A stretch of DNA of 33,617 bases from Candidatus Levyibacteriota bacterium (GCA_013816255.1 JACDET010000001.1:1-33617), one strand, 5' to 3'. Shown: positions 17,995 to 26,430, counted from the first letter of the stretch. The notes: generated by a model not told the origin, from the letters alone. Translations and numbers: made by a program.

Positions 17995-18066
17995 TGTCAT
18001 TCCGAGCGTAGTCGAGGAATCTCTTTCACCTGATTATAAGATCCCTCCACTTTGGTCGGGATGACA
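17995..18066. repeat. Palindromic repeat between convergent genes
   Basis: tgtcattccgagcgtagtcgaggaatct ... agatccctccactttggtcgggatgaca; same family as 25495-25583. Confidence 0.8.
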
Positions 18067-18074
18067 ATAAATCG

Positions 18075-19772
18075 CTACTTATCTTCGACAATCGGTTCCG
18101 TTGGTGGGATACTATAATAACTCAAAATATTTCGCGCTACATTAAAAAATATTGGTGCTGCTGTCTCAGAACCATAAATCGAAGTTGATGGCCGGTCAAC
18201 GACAACAAGCATTAAGAACTTCGGATCATCAGCAGGTGCAAAACCTACAAATGACGCAATGGTCTTATTTGCATCATAATGTCCTTCGACAGGGATTTGT
18301 GCAGTACCAGTCTTCCCAGCGATTCTATAGCCTTTTGGCGCTGCCCATTTCGATTCTCCATCTTCAACTGCTTTGACCATCATCTCAGTCATAACCTTGG
18401 CTGATTTTGCTGAGATAGGACGTCCTACTTGCTTTGGAGGAATTGGAATAACATTGCCTTCTGCTGTCTCTACTTTGGCAACAACATGTGGCTCCATAAG
18501 TTTCCCCTCGTTTGCAATCGCGCTAAAAGCAGTTAACAATGTAATTGGTGTTAAGGTTAATCCTTGACCAAATGTTGCGGTTGCTTGATCGATCTCATAC
18601 CAAGAATCCCGCTCACGCAAACTTGGATAGACTTCTCCCTGCAGATCAATACCCGTTGCACGTCCAATCCCAAACTTATCCATGTACGATAACATCCGGT
18701 CCAATCCCAATAGCCTACCGGTAAATACCATACCTGTGTTATCTGAATGCACGATAACATCAGTCATTGAGCTGTTTGCAGTATATTTATCATTCCATGT
18801 CTTGATTTCATATCCCGTGATCTCAACAGGTCCCGCACAGATAGTACATCTGGTATCTGCTTTTAAAAGTCCTGCATCGAGCGCTGATGCCATGATGAGT
18901 GGTTTGAAAGTAGAACCAGGTTCATAGGCAAAAGAAATAAATGGATTAGAATAGAGTTTATCCGAAAAATCCTGATATGACCGGGGATCATAGGTCGGGA
19001 AAGAAGACATGGCGAGAATGCCACCTGTTTTTGGATCCATTATTGCGGCTGTCCCACCCACAGCACCATACGCTTCAATACCTCTTTTTAATTCTTGGTC
19101 AAGCATAAATTGAATTCTGCGGTCAATGTGTAAGATCAAATCTCTTCCATCAACTTTTTCAGTATTATCATTCATGTTGGCCAGAATCGGTTGTCCTCTC
19201 GCGTCTTTGACAACTATAGCGACACCATCTTTACCCCGCAATTGCCGATCATAATATCCTTCCAGACCAAAGTATCCTTTATCATTTCCTTCATCGTCAC
19301 GACCAACAAACCCGAGAAGGTTCGCAGCAGTTGTTGCCTCAGGATAAAAGCGCAATGTTTGGTCTTGAAACCCAACACCTGGTAATTTTTTAGCTTCAAT
19401 TTTCTCTTTGAGACTATGTTCAATTGGTGACTTCAGTGGCACCCAGAATTTATTTTTTGAGAGTTGCGCGCTAATTGTAGCTTCATCAATATCGAGTAAT
19501 TTGCCAAGTATCTCAGATTCTTTTTCTTTATCTTTTACTTCTTTGGGATTGGCAAATGCGAGATATGCTAATTTGTTTGCTGCAATCGCATACTCATCGG
19601 AAGTCTTAATCTCACCGCGAATAGCCGTAAGTGTCACTTGGGCATCGTATTGTGCTTGACCAAGTGAAGATAATTCTTGTGCACGAACAACCTGCCAATA
19701 AAACAAGCGCGAGATGATAAGAGAAAATAAGAAGAGAAAAAATAGTAACGTAAAACGGTATCGCCAACTCAT
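18075..19772 (-). CDS. ftsI: Penicillin-binding transpeptidase FtsI/PBP2-type
   Basis: N-terminal TM; EPGSTFKPLI (SxxK), HSDNTGMVF (SxN), GKTGTAQIP (KTGT). Confidence 0.93.
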   Translation of the reverse strand: MSWRYRFTLLFFLFLFSLIISRLFYWQVVRAQELSSLGQAQYDAQVTLTAIRGEIKTSDEYAIAANKLAYLAFANPKEVKDKEKESEILGKLLDIDEATISAQLSKNKFWVPLKSPIEHSLKEKIEAKKLPGVGFQDQTLRFYPEATTAANLLGFVGRDDEGNDKGYFGLEGYYDRQLRGKDGVAIVVKDARGQPILANMNDNTEKVDGRDLILHIDRRIQFMLDQELKRGIEAYGAVGGTAAIMDPKTGGILAMSSFPTYDPRSYQDFSDKLYSNPFISFAYEPGSTFKPLIMASALDAGLLKADTRCTICAGPVEITGYEIKTWNDKYTANSSMTDVIVHSDNTGMVFTGRLLGLDRMLSYMDKFGIGRATGIDLQGEVYPSLRERDSWYEIDQATATFGQGLTLTPITLLTAFSAIANEGKLMEPHVVAKVETAEGNVIPIPPKQVGRPISAKSAKVMTEMMVKAVEDGESKWAAPKGYRIAGKTGTAQIPVEGHYDANKTIASFVGFAPADDPKFLMLVVVDRPSTSIYGSETAAPIFFNVARNILSYYSIPPTEPIVEDK

Positions 19773-19778
19773 AATATA

Positions 19779-19787
19779 AGTGTATCA
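19779..19787 (-). promoter_or_regulatory. Candidate extended -10 (TGATACACT) 6 nt upstream of ftsI ATG
   Basis: + strand agtgtatca; gap 19773-19778. Confidence 0.35.
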
Positions 19788-19812
19788 AAGTGTAATGAGT
19801 ATTCAAATGTAT

Positions 19813-20094
19813 TTACCTTTTTGCTAAAGGTAATGGAGCTGCCATATTAAGGTGGGACTTGGTAGGAACAAAGCCCATAGATTTCGCTTTGGCATTAATA
19901 TTGGTAAGTGAGGCTGCAAGTAAATATTGTTCTTTCAGTAGTTCATTCTCTTTTTGATACTCTTCAACTTGTGTCTGCAAATCAACTAATGCGTTACCAT
20001 TTGTTGAAATGCTATTCACGAGAGAAATCCGCACAAGAGAAAGAGCAACGACAATGGCAAATAGACTACCTAATAATAAAACTGGTTTTTTCAT
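19813..20094 (-). CDS. ftsL: FtsL-like septum protein
   Basis: MKKPVLLLGSLFAIVVALSLVRISLV TM followed by VDLQTQVEEYQKENELLKEQY coiled coil; between rsmH and ftsI. Start reassigned to 20094. Confidence 0.65.
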   Translation of the reverse strand: MKKPVLLLGSLFAIVVALSLVRISLVNSISTNGNALVDLQTQVEEYQKENELLKEQYLLAASLTNINAKAKSMGFVPTKSHLNMAAPLPLAKR

Positions 20095-20106
20095 AATACT
20101 GTTTTT

Positions 20107-20206
20107 GTCATTGTGAGAAACCCACGATAGTAGATGACGCGGTCTTGTGCCCGTAGGGTGCAATCTATAGTAGTAGAGATTGCTTCGCTACGCTCGAAAT
20201 GACAAC
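20107..20206. repeat. Palindromic repeat unit upstream of ftsL
   Basis: gtcattgtgag ... ctcgaaatgacaac; core 20136-20166 is the exact reverse complement of 12339-12369 (31 nt). Confidence 0.8.
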
Positions 20207-20209
20207 GTA

Positions 20210-21103
20210 TCAACTTTTCTCAAAAACTCGCAATTTTGAACTTCTCGACCGGTTATTTATCTCTATCTCTTCATCAGTCGGTACTACTGGCTTTTTTGTA
20301 ATAATCTTTCCTAATCCTTTTTCTTCAAATTCTAGAAAAGCACGCTTCACGATACGATCTTCTAGTGAGTGAAACGATATAACAGCTAATCGTCCTCCAC
20401 TCTCCAAAAGATTCACGGCTTTTGGAAGTGCATCTTGTACACTATGCAATTCATCATTCACTGCGATCCGTAATGCTTGAAACACTTTGGTCGCGGGATT
20501 AATTCCCTTTTTTGACCATGGAACTGCTTTTCTGATAATTTCAGAAAGTTCAGTTGTCGTTTCAATCCTTCTTATCTGCCGCGCATTAATAATACTTTGT
20601 ATTATTGGACGAGCCGACCATTCTTCTCCTAATTTAGTAAATAACTCATATAGTTCATTTTTATTCAGTGCATTAACTAAATCTGTCGCACTCACTGACA
20701 AATCTTGATCCATCCGCATATCAAGCGGACCTTCTTTCTGAAAACTAAACCCCCTCTCAGCACTATCCACATGATGGCTAGAAATACCTAAATCCAAAAG
20801 TATCCCTGCGACATTCTCAAAATCATTAGCCTTTGCAATCGTATCAATATCCCGAAAATTGCCTTTGACTAAAATAATGTCTTCACCAAATCTTAAATCT
20901 TTAATCCTAAATCCTAAATCTTTTTCTACAAAATCCAATGCTTCTTGATCGTGATCAATCCCTAAAACTTCCCCCCCAGCTTCTAAAATCAACCTCGTGT
21001 GTCCGGCGCCACCAAGCGTTCCGTCAATATATTTACGGCCCGTTCGTACATTGAGCAGCTCAATTGTTGGTTGTAAGAGTACACTTACGTGATAATTATT
21101 CAT
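20210..21103 (-). CDS. rsmH: 16S rRNA (cytosine-N4) methyltransferase RsmH (MraW)
   Basis: YIDGTLGGAGHT, LGIDHDQEAL, GILLDLGISSHHVDSAERGFSFQKEGPLDMRMD, RLAVISFHSLEDRIVK. Confidence 0.96.
   Translation of the reverse strand: MNNYHVSVLLQPTIELLNVRTGRKYIDGTLGGAGHTRLILEAGGEVLGIDHDQEALDFVEKDLGFRIKDLRFGEDIILVKGNFRDIDTIAKANDFENVAGILLDLGISSHHVDSAERGFSFQKEGPLDMRMDQDLSVSATDLVNALNKNELYELFTKLGEEWSARPIIQSIINARQIRRIETTTELSEIIRKAVPWSKKGINPATKVFQALRIAVNDELHSVQDALPKAVNLLESGGRLAVISFHSLEDRIVKRAFLEFEEKGLGKIITKKPVVPTDEEIEINNRSRSSKLRVFEKS
20888..20922. repeat. Heptamer tandem repeat inside rsmH (aaatctt aaatctt taatcct aaatcct aaatctt)
   Basis: Five 7-nt units; encodes DLGFRIKDLRF. Confidence 0.8.
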
Positions 21104-21114
21104 CCTGCCACTTT

Positions 21115-21549
21115 TTATTCTGTATTGTCACTCGATAATCTCTCTGCTATTGAATCAATATTCTTTGTTAATTCTTTCTGATGATCTTCCCAATGTTTCT
21201 TATTCCAAATTTCAACAAATCGCTGTATGCCTACAAAAACTATTTCATCTTTAATATCTGCAAAATCTCTTAAGTATTCAGGAAGAACAAATCTCCCTTT
21301 TCCATCTAACTCGACATCTGTCGCATTTCCTAAGAGAAACCTTTGCATCTCACGTGCTGATTTACTCGTAAAAGGCTTTCCTTCAGTTCCCTCGAGCAAA
21401 GTTTTCCAGTTATCTTCAGAAACAACAATAAGACAATTTTCAAACCCTTTTGTAACAATTAATTTCTCGCCAAGTTCCTCACGGAATTTTTTAGGTAATC
21501 CTGCTTGATGTTTTTCTCCAATCGTACTTTCAAACTGTCCAATCAACAT
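21115..21549 (-). CDS. mraZ: Transcriptional regulator MraZ
   Basis: GQFESTIGEKHQAGLPKKFREEL, FLLGNATDVELDGKGRFVLPEYLRDFADI; first gene of dcw cluster. Confidence 0.94.
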   Translation of the reverse strand: MLIGQFESTIGEKHQAGLPKKFREELGEKLIVTKGFENCLIVVSEDNWKTLLEGTEGKPFTSKSAREMQRFLLGNATDVELDGKGRFVLPEYLRDFADIKDEIVFVGIQRFVEIWNKKHWEDHQKELTKNIDSIAERLSSDNTE

Positions 21550-21569
21550 ATTTGTCTACCAGAATTGTC

Positions 21570-21593
21570 CTACAAAAGACTACTTTAGACTAC
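21570..21593 (-). promoter_or_regulatory. Candidate MraZ operator: three GTAG(T/G) direct repeats at 10-bp period
   Basis: + strand CTAC at 21570, 21580, 21590 (exactly 10 apart), fourth CTAC at 21556; 20-43 nt upstream of mraZ ATG. Confidence 0.65.
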
Positions 21594-21601
21594 CTTGATC
21601 T

Positions 21602-21630
21602 ATTTTGCTCTTTCTGTGAAAAGTTGTCAA
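21602..21630 (-). promoter_or_regulatory. mraZ/dcw promoter TTGACA-17-CAAAAT
   Basis: + strand tgtcaa 21625-21630, attttg 21602-21607, spacer 17. Confidence 0.6.
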
Positions 21631-21728
21631 CATGCGAGTTTCCACGGTAGTGTTCTCATAATGAAACAACTACAAGATGTAGTGTGTATATATGTAAGAA
21701 AAGGACTTAGAGTAAATATATGAGGAAT

Positions 21729-22223
21729 TTAGAGTTCGAGTGTTTCTTCGACATTGTAAATATTTCCATCATTTTTAATAAGTTTGAGCGTTATCGAAAC
21801 AGACTCTACTCCTTCATCATACCTGCAAACATTCCGTGAGCAACTACCTAAATCCAATTCTTCTGATTCAAAAGATGCAGCACCTGATTCTATGTCAGCT
21901 TCACCGGTGATACCTCTTTGAACACGGGGTTCGCCACCTTCACTTTGCTCTTGCGCTGTTGAATCTGCTTCATACACTAATTCATATTCGATTGATTCAA
22001 TGCCTTCAGCTTTGGCAATCTTAAACATAACTTTTTTACTATCAGGAGTTGCTTCAAGCGTGAGGCCAATTTCTTCAGCAGTTATTGTTTGGACGAGTGT
22101 CTCAGATGCTTCCTCTTCGACAGGCTCTGCTGATCTATTTGCGACAAAAAGAAACCCGCCAAGTCCTACCAAGACAAGGAGAACTACTCCAATTGCAATC
22201 TGAACATTTCTATTCTTTAACAT
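21729..22223 (-). CDS. Hypothetical single-TM exported protein
   Basis: N-terminal NVQIAIGVVLLVLVGLGGFLFVA then acidic extracytoplasmic region; TTGACA-18-TATTCT promoter 7 nt before ATG. Confidence 0.65.
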   Translation of the reverse strand: MLKNRNVQIAIGVVLLVLVGLGGFLFVANRSAEPVEEEASETLVQTITAEEIGLTLEATPDSKKVMFKIAKAEGIESIEYELVYEADSTAQEQSEGGEPRVQRGITGEADIESGAASFESEELDLGSCSRNVCRYDEGVESVSITLKLIKNDGNIYNVEETLEL

Positions 22224-22230
22224 CTCTTAT

Positions 22231-22260
22231 AGAATAACGGAAAAAGAGCTCAACTGTCAA
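22231..22260 (-). promoter_or_regulatory. Promoter TTGACA-18-TATTCT, 7 nt upstream of ATG at 22223
   Basis: + strand tgtcaa 22255-22260 and agaata 22231-22236. Confidence 0.65.
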
Positions 22261-22290
22261 GTCCACCCCAACTGATCTATTTATGACATA

Positions 22291-22320
22291 TTGCTGACGT
22301 AACAATTTGTATGGTAGAGT
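22291..22320 (+). promoter_or_regulatory. Candidate promoter TTGCTG-18-TAGAGT, 6 nt upstream of GTG 22327
   Basis: Hexamers at 22291-22296 and 22315-22320. Confidence 0.4.
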
Positions 22321-22326
22321 TAAATT

Positions 22327-23985
22327 GTGGAGAGACTGTCCCATGCCTCACCAGATACTAAGCGATCGAAAAAATTCGACCTCCCATTTCCTAGTGTAAG
22401 AAAAACCTCAATCACAGTACAAGACGAAAGACCGCAAGAAGAATGCGGCCTTCTTACTTTTTACTCCCTAAGCGGAATAACTAAAACCGAGGTAGAAAAA
22501 CTCTTTGCGGGAGCTGAAGGCATACAACAACGTGGACAGCAGGGAGCGGGTATTACCGTGCATGCTATGAATGGAGAGTCATTTATCCATCGGGGGCATG
22601 GATTACTAGATGATGCTTTTCCAAAGACTGCTCGAGATCAAGTAATGAACCTCGGGACTCTTCGATCGGCTTCTGTTCAAACAAGATACAGCACAGATGG
22701 TGGCTTTGAAAAAGAGAACCTGCACCCTATTGTAGTGGGTGAATATGAAGTTATGGCCAACGGAAATTTTTCCAACAAAGATGCGTTACGTCGCCAAAGT
22801 GGAAAAACTTATGACTTCGATCCAAGTGATACAAAAGTATGGTCAGATGTATTACCGACAATTCCAGGTGAGACACAAGATGACAAAATTGTAAATGCTG
22901 TTCACGGATCGGTGGGTGCAGCAAGTTTAGTAATTAATGTCGGTGATGAAACACAGTATGTTGCAAAAGACCCCAAAGGAGTTCGCCCACTTGTACTTGG
23001 TCAGATGGAGGGAGAGCTAGGAACAATTTATGTAGTCGCATCAGAAACAGTAGCACTTGAAAAAATTAATGCTACTGTGGTCAGAGATATTAGACCAGGA
23101 GAAGTCATCAAGTTTGATTCAACTGGCATGACTGTTCTTGAAAAAGGAGACAAGTCAGAAGAACGCATGTGCAGTCTGGAACACGCGTATCTGAGCGATC
23201 CTGATTCCCAAGTAAATGTAACAAGTAATGGTGCTTCCCCAGAAACATGGCCAAGACATGGAGAAAACCGGACGGAAGTAGGCAGGCAAATGGCGAGAGA
23301 AGAAAAAGCTCGGCAAAGAATTGCAAAGAAAAGAGCGGAAAAGCTAGGCGAACCATATAAAGAATTTAAACCAGATATCGTCGTCGGTATGCCATCATCA
23401 GGTATCCCATATGGCAAAGGCTATGCCGAAGAAATGGGTGCTGTATATAGACAACTTATAGAAAAGGATCCAGAAAATAAAACCCGCATGTTTCAAGCTG
23501 ATGAGGAGAAAGATCAAAGACGGGCTGGAATAAGAAGAAAAGTAGATATTCTTACTCCTGATGATTGGGCATGGGAGGACAAAGATGTTGTGATCACAGA
23601 AGATACAATGGTACGAGGTGATGCAGCATACGTCCTAGCAGAGATACTTACAGAGTTAGGCGCACGATTGCATTTGCGGATTGGATATCCACAGATTATT
23701 AACCCTTGTCATCTTGGAGTTAATATGAAAACACATGATGAGCTTATGGCATATCGTATGAATGGAGATGTTACGGAGATAGCAAAGGAGATTGGTGCAG
23801 CTAGTGTAGAATTTGTTAGTTCTGTCGGTTTTGTCCGTGCGATCCAAGGTGATCACTTTGAAGAAACCTCAAAGCCAAAAGATGTCTTTGATATAAATAG
23901 AATGTGTGGTGGCTGTGTAACTAAAAAGTATCCGTATCCTCCTGCGATAGCAAATGCTTCCTTACTTACTGCACAAGCTTCTTAG
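22327..23985 (+). CDS. purF: Divergent amidophosphoribosyltransferase (PurF family), GTG start
   Basis: ECGLLTFYSLSG...GIQQRGQQGAGITV, TRYSTDGG, PKGVRPLVLG, VVITEDTMVRGDA, MCGGCVTKKYP. Confidence 0.8.
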   Translation: MERLSHASPDTKRSKKFDLPFPSVRKTSITVQDERPQEECGLLTFYSLSGITKTEVEKLFAGAEGIQQRGQQGAGITVHAMNGESFIHRGHGLLDDAFPKTARDQVMNLGTLRSASVQTRYSTDGGFEKENLHPIVVGEYEVMANGNFSNKDALRRQSGKTYDFDPSDTKVWSDVLPTIPGETQDDKIVNAVHGSVGAASLVINVGDETQYVAKDPKGVRPLVLGQMEGELGTIYVVASETVALEKINATVVRDIRPGEVIKFDSTGMTVLEKGDKSEERMCSLEHAYLSDPDSQVNVTSNGASPETWPRHGENRTEVGRQMAREEKARQRIAKKRAEKLGEPYKEFKPDIVVGMPSSGIPYGKGYAEEMGAVYRQLIEKDPENKTRMFQADEEKDQRRAGIRRKVDILTPDDWAWEDKDVVITEDTMVRGDAAYVLAEILTELGARLHLRIGYPQIINPCHLGVNMKTHDELMAYRMNGDVTEIAKEIGAASVEFVSSVGFVRAIQGDHFEETSKPKDVFDINRMCGGCVTKKYPYPPAIANASLLTAQAS

Positions 23986-25453
23986 CAAAATATTCTTTTA
24001 ATTCGGCAATCTTTACCCGTTCCTGCTTCATTGTATCCCGATCCCGTACTGTTACTGCTTCATCTTCAAGCGTCTCAAAATCAACCGTCACACACCAAGG
24101 TGTACCAATTTCATCTTGTGCCAGATATCTCTTTCCGATATTTCCTCGTGCGTCAAAAATAACCATAAAGTCATTTGTCAGGTCTTCAAATAATCCTTTC
24201 GCCTTCTTCACAAGCTCTTCTTTATTTGCAAGCAGTGGGAAAACTGCTACTTTATATGGAGCAAGCTTGGGGTCAATCTTAAGGACTGTTCGATTTTCTT
24301 CTTCTGTATACGCGTCACACAATACCATAAGCATCAAACGGTTAACACCAACAGCTGGTTCAATAACGTGTGGTACGATTTTCTTCCCTGTTTGTGGATC
24401 GACAACTGAGAGATCTTTGTTTGAATACTTAATATGCTGGGTCAAATCATAATTTGTTCTATAGGCAAGTCCCCAAAGTTCTTTTACCCCAAATGGGAAA
24501 TTATATTCAAGATCTTCAGTCTTTTTACTATAGAACGATCGCTCTTCGTCAGTGTGTAATCTCCATCTAAGATTCTCTTCTTTGATTCCCAATTCTTTGG
24601 TAACGAAATCATTCATTCTTTTTTTCCATTCATCATATAATGGTTCCCAGTCTGTCTCTTCAGGATCAAAAAAATATTCAATCTCAGCTTGGTCAAACTC
24701 AATCGTACGGAAAATAGAATTCCCTGGAGTAATTTCGTTACGGAACGCTTTACCTTGCTGCGCGATACCAAATGGTAACTTTACTCGATTTGATGATAAA
24801 ACATTTTTAAAGTTGGTAAAAATAAGCTGCGCTGTTTCTCCACGAAGATATCCTTTTCCTTCATCACCTTCAACAATACCAAGTTGCACAGGAAAAAGCT
24901 GATTAAACTTACGAACCTTCGTCCAATTATTATCTTTTTTGGGGTTAGCACCGCACGTTGGACATGGGATAGTATGTTGTTTGATAATTGCGTCATAGTG
25001 CTCATTACTTAATCCTTCAACTTTCCCTGTCGAAAGATATGCATCAACAACTTCTTTTGTTAAAGGCTTTTCAAATACTTTTGTTTTGTCCGTATAATCT
25101 TTGAGTTCGTCAGCATGTGCTTCGAGATAATCTTCAACCAAATGATCACCACGCATACGTGCTTTACATACTTTACAATCGACCATCGCATCAGCAAATC
25201 CTGCCACGTGACCAGATGCTTCCCAAATCTTGTGGTGTGAAATAATACTTCCATCAAGACCGACCATATCAGGACGCTTTTGTACAAAGTATTTCCACCA
25301 GAGGTTTTTTATATTGCGAAGAAGTTCTGTCCCGACAGGACCATAATCATATGTGTTGGCAAGTCCCCCATAAATCTCAGACCCAGGATAAATAAATCCC
25401 CGCCGCTTCGCCAAAGCAACAATTTTCTCCATAGTATTTCCAGTTTCAGCCAT
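23966..25453 (-). CDS. glyS: Glycyl-tRNA synthetase (alpha2 type)
   Basis: LAKRRGFIYPGSEIYGGLANTYDYGPVGTELLRNIKNLWW, LRGETAQLIFTNFKNVL, FGIAQQGKAFRNEITPGNSIFRTIEFDQAEIEYF. Confidence 0.95.
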   Translation of the reverse strand: MAETGNTMEKIVALAKRRGFIYPGSEIYGGLANTYDYGPVGTELLRNIKNLWWKYFVQKRPDMVGLDGSIISHHKIWEASGHVAGFADAMVDCKVCKARMRGDHLVEDYLEAHADELKDYTDKTKVFEKPLTKEVVDAYLSTGKVEGLSNEHYDAIIKQHTIPCPTCGANPKKDNNWTKVRKFNQLFPVQLGIVEGDEGKGYLRGETAQLIFTNFKNVLSSNRVKLPFGIAQQGKAFRNEITPGNSIFRTIEFDQAEIEYFFDPEETDWEPLYDEWKKRMNDFVTKELGIKEENLRWRLHTDEERSFYSKKTEDLEYNFPFGVKELWGLAYRTNYDLTQHIKYSNKDLSVVDPQTGKKIVPHVIEPAVGVNRLMLMVLCDAYTEEENRTVLKIDPKLAPYKVAVFPLLANKEELVKKAKGLFEDLTNDFMVIFDARGNIGKRYLAQDEIGTPWCVTVDFETLEDEAVTVRDRDTMKQERVKIAELKEYFAKKLVQ

Positions 25454-25459
25454 GGGAGT

Positions 25460-25468
25460 ATTATACCA
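25460..25468 (-). promoter_or_regulatory. Extended -10 TGGTATAAT, 6 nt upstream of glyS ATG
   Basis: + strand attatacca; gap 25454-25459. Confidence 0.6.
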
Positions 25469-25494
25469 TGGAAACTTATTAATGTGCTATCTTA

Positions 25495-25583
25495 TGTCAT
25501 TCCGAGCGGAACGTAGTGTAGTCGAGGAATCTTACTCACCACAGGCAGTTGAAAAAGATCCCTTCACTTCGGTCGGGATGACA
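25495..25583. repeat. Palindromic repeat between glyS and recO
   Basis: tgtcattccgagcgga...gtagtcgaggaatctt ... agatcccttcacttcggtcgggatgaca. Confidence 0.8.
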
Positions 25584-25592
25584 AATAGATTA

Positions 25593-26270
25593 CTACTGCA
25601 GCTTTGTGAAGATGTTGTGGCTTTTGAGTTTGCGTTCGAGGATTGATTCGATCATTGTATGGGTATCGAAATTCTTAGAAAGTGGATCTTCTTTATTCCA
25701 GTAGCCCAGCTCTGAAAGAAGGGCAATTTCAAATGTATGCAATGTCTTGGCCAAGCTTTCCTCTTTGATAAGGGGAGCAACTCGTGGCACGTCTTTCACA
25801 CCAAGACCAAATGTTCCAAGAGTATAATCATCGATTTCACTTCGTAAATAAGCCTGAACAGGAACCTGCGCACTGACAGCTTCTTCTTGTACCTGCCGCG
25901 CGATTTGTCTCAAAGCATTCTTTAAAAGATAATAGGCATTACCATTCTCTTGTCCTTCAGGACATAGCCCGTCAATCAATTCGCACATGTGGTACGCCAA
26001 ACCAACTTTGGTAAAATCCATTTTGATTGCCGCATGATCATCAATCATTTTAACTTCAGTCAAGACATGCATACCGCTTCCTTTATACAAATTGAGAGCG
26101 GAATGATTGAGAAGTTCTATGTGTGCCGAACGGCGACTTGTAATCTTGCGGACACCGGTAGCTTTGATAGTGAGTTTGCCGAAATATGGAGTAATCACAG
26201 TTAACAAACGGTCTGCTTCTCCAAAGTTTTTTCTTTTAATAATGATTCCCTCAGTCTTGATAGTACGCAT
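25593..26270 (-). CDS. recO: DNA repair protein RecO
   Basis: KTEGIIIKRKNFGEADRLLTVITPYFGKLTIKATGVRKITSR. Confidence 0.85.
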   Translation of the reverse strand: MRTIKTEGIIIKRKNFGEADRLLTVITPYFGKLTIKATGVRKITSRRSAHIELLNHSALNLYKGSGMHVLTEVKMIDDHAAIKMDFTKVGLAYHMCELIDGLCPEGQENGNAYYLLKNALRQIARQVQEEAVSAQVPVQAYLRSEIDDYTLGTFGLGVKDVPRVAPLIKEESLAKTLHTFEIALLSELGYWNKEDPLSKNFDTHTMIESILERKLKSHNIFTKLQ

Positions 26271-26283
26271 AGGCAGTCCAAAT

Positions 26284-26292
26284 AGTATAGCA
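26284..26292 (-). promoter_or_regulatory. Extended -10 TGCTATACT, 13 nt upstream of recO ATG
   Basis: + strand agtatagca. Confidence 0.45.
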
Positions 26293-26334
26293 CTTTAGGG
26301 AAGATGATTCGAGCAGAGCAGTAATAAAATATAT

Positions 26335-26414
26335 CGTCATTCTGGCCGTGTCCAGAATCGGTCATCATTCTTATATGGTTTTAGCAGACTGATCCTGGAC
26401 AAGCCAGGATGACG
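26335..26414. repeat. Palindromic repeat between recO and the DUF4012 gene
   Basis: cgtcattctggccgtgtccagaatcgg ... gatcctggacaagccaggatgacg. Confidence 0.8.
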
Positions 26415-26430
26415 GGAAGACAAACGCTAA

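Noticed and set aside
20095-20163. N-terminal extension MHPTGTRPRHLLSWVSHNDKNSI of the FtsL-like ORF
   Set aside because: Encoded by the intergenic palindromic repeat; FtsL more plausibly starts at MKKPVLLL (20094).
12297-20206. Insertion sequence or transposon
   Set aside because: Units are only ~60-100 nt, no transposase ORF in the window and no clear target-site duplications identified by eye.
22327-23985. Antisense ORFs within purF (e.g. 23028..23417 -)
   Set aside because: No motif or independent start signal; same applies to the other long antisense ORFs across murA, murC, ftsA and glyS.
12297-26414. CRISPR array
   Set aside because: The repeats are palindromic, widely dispersed, variable in length and not separated by regular spacers; no cas genes seen.
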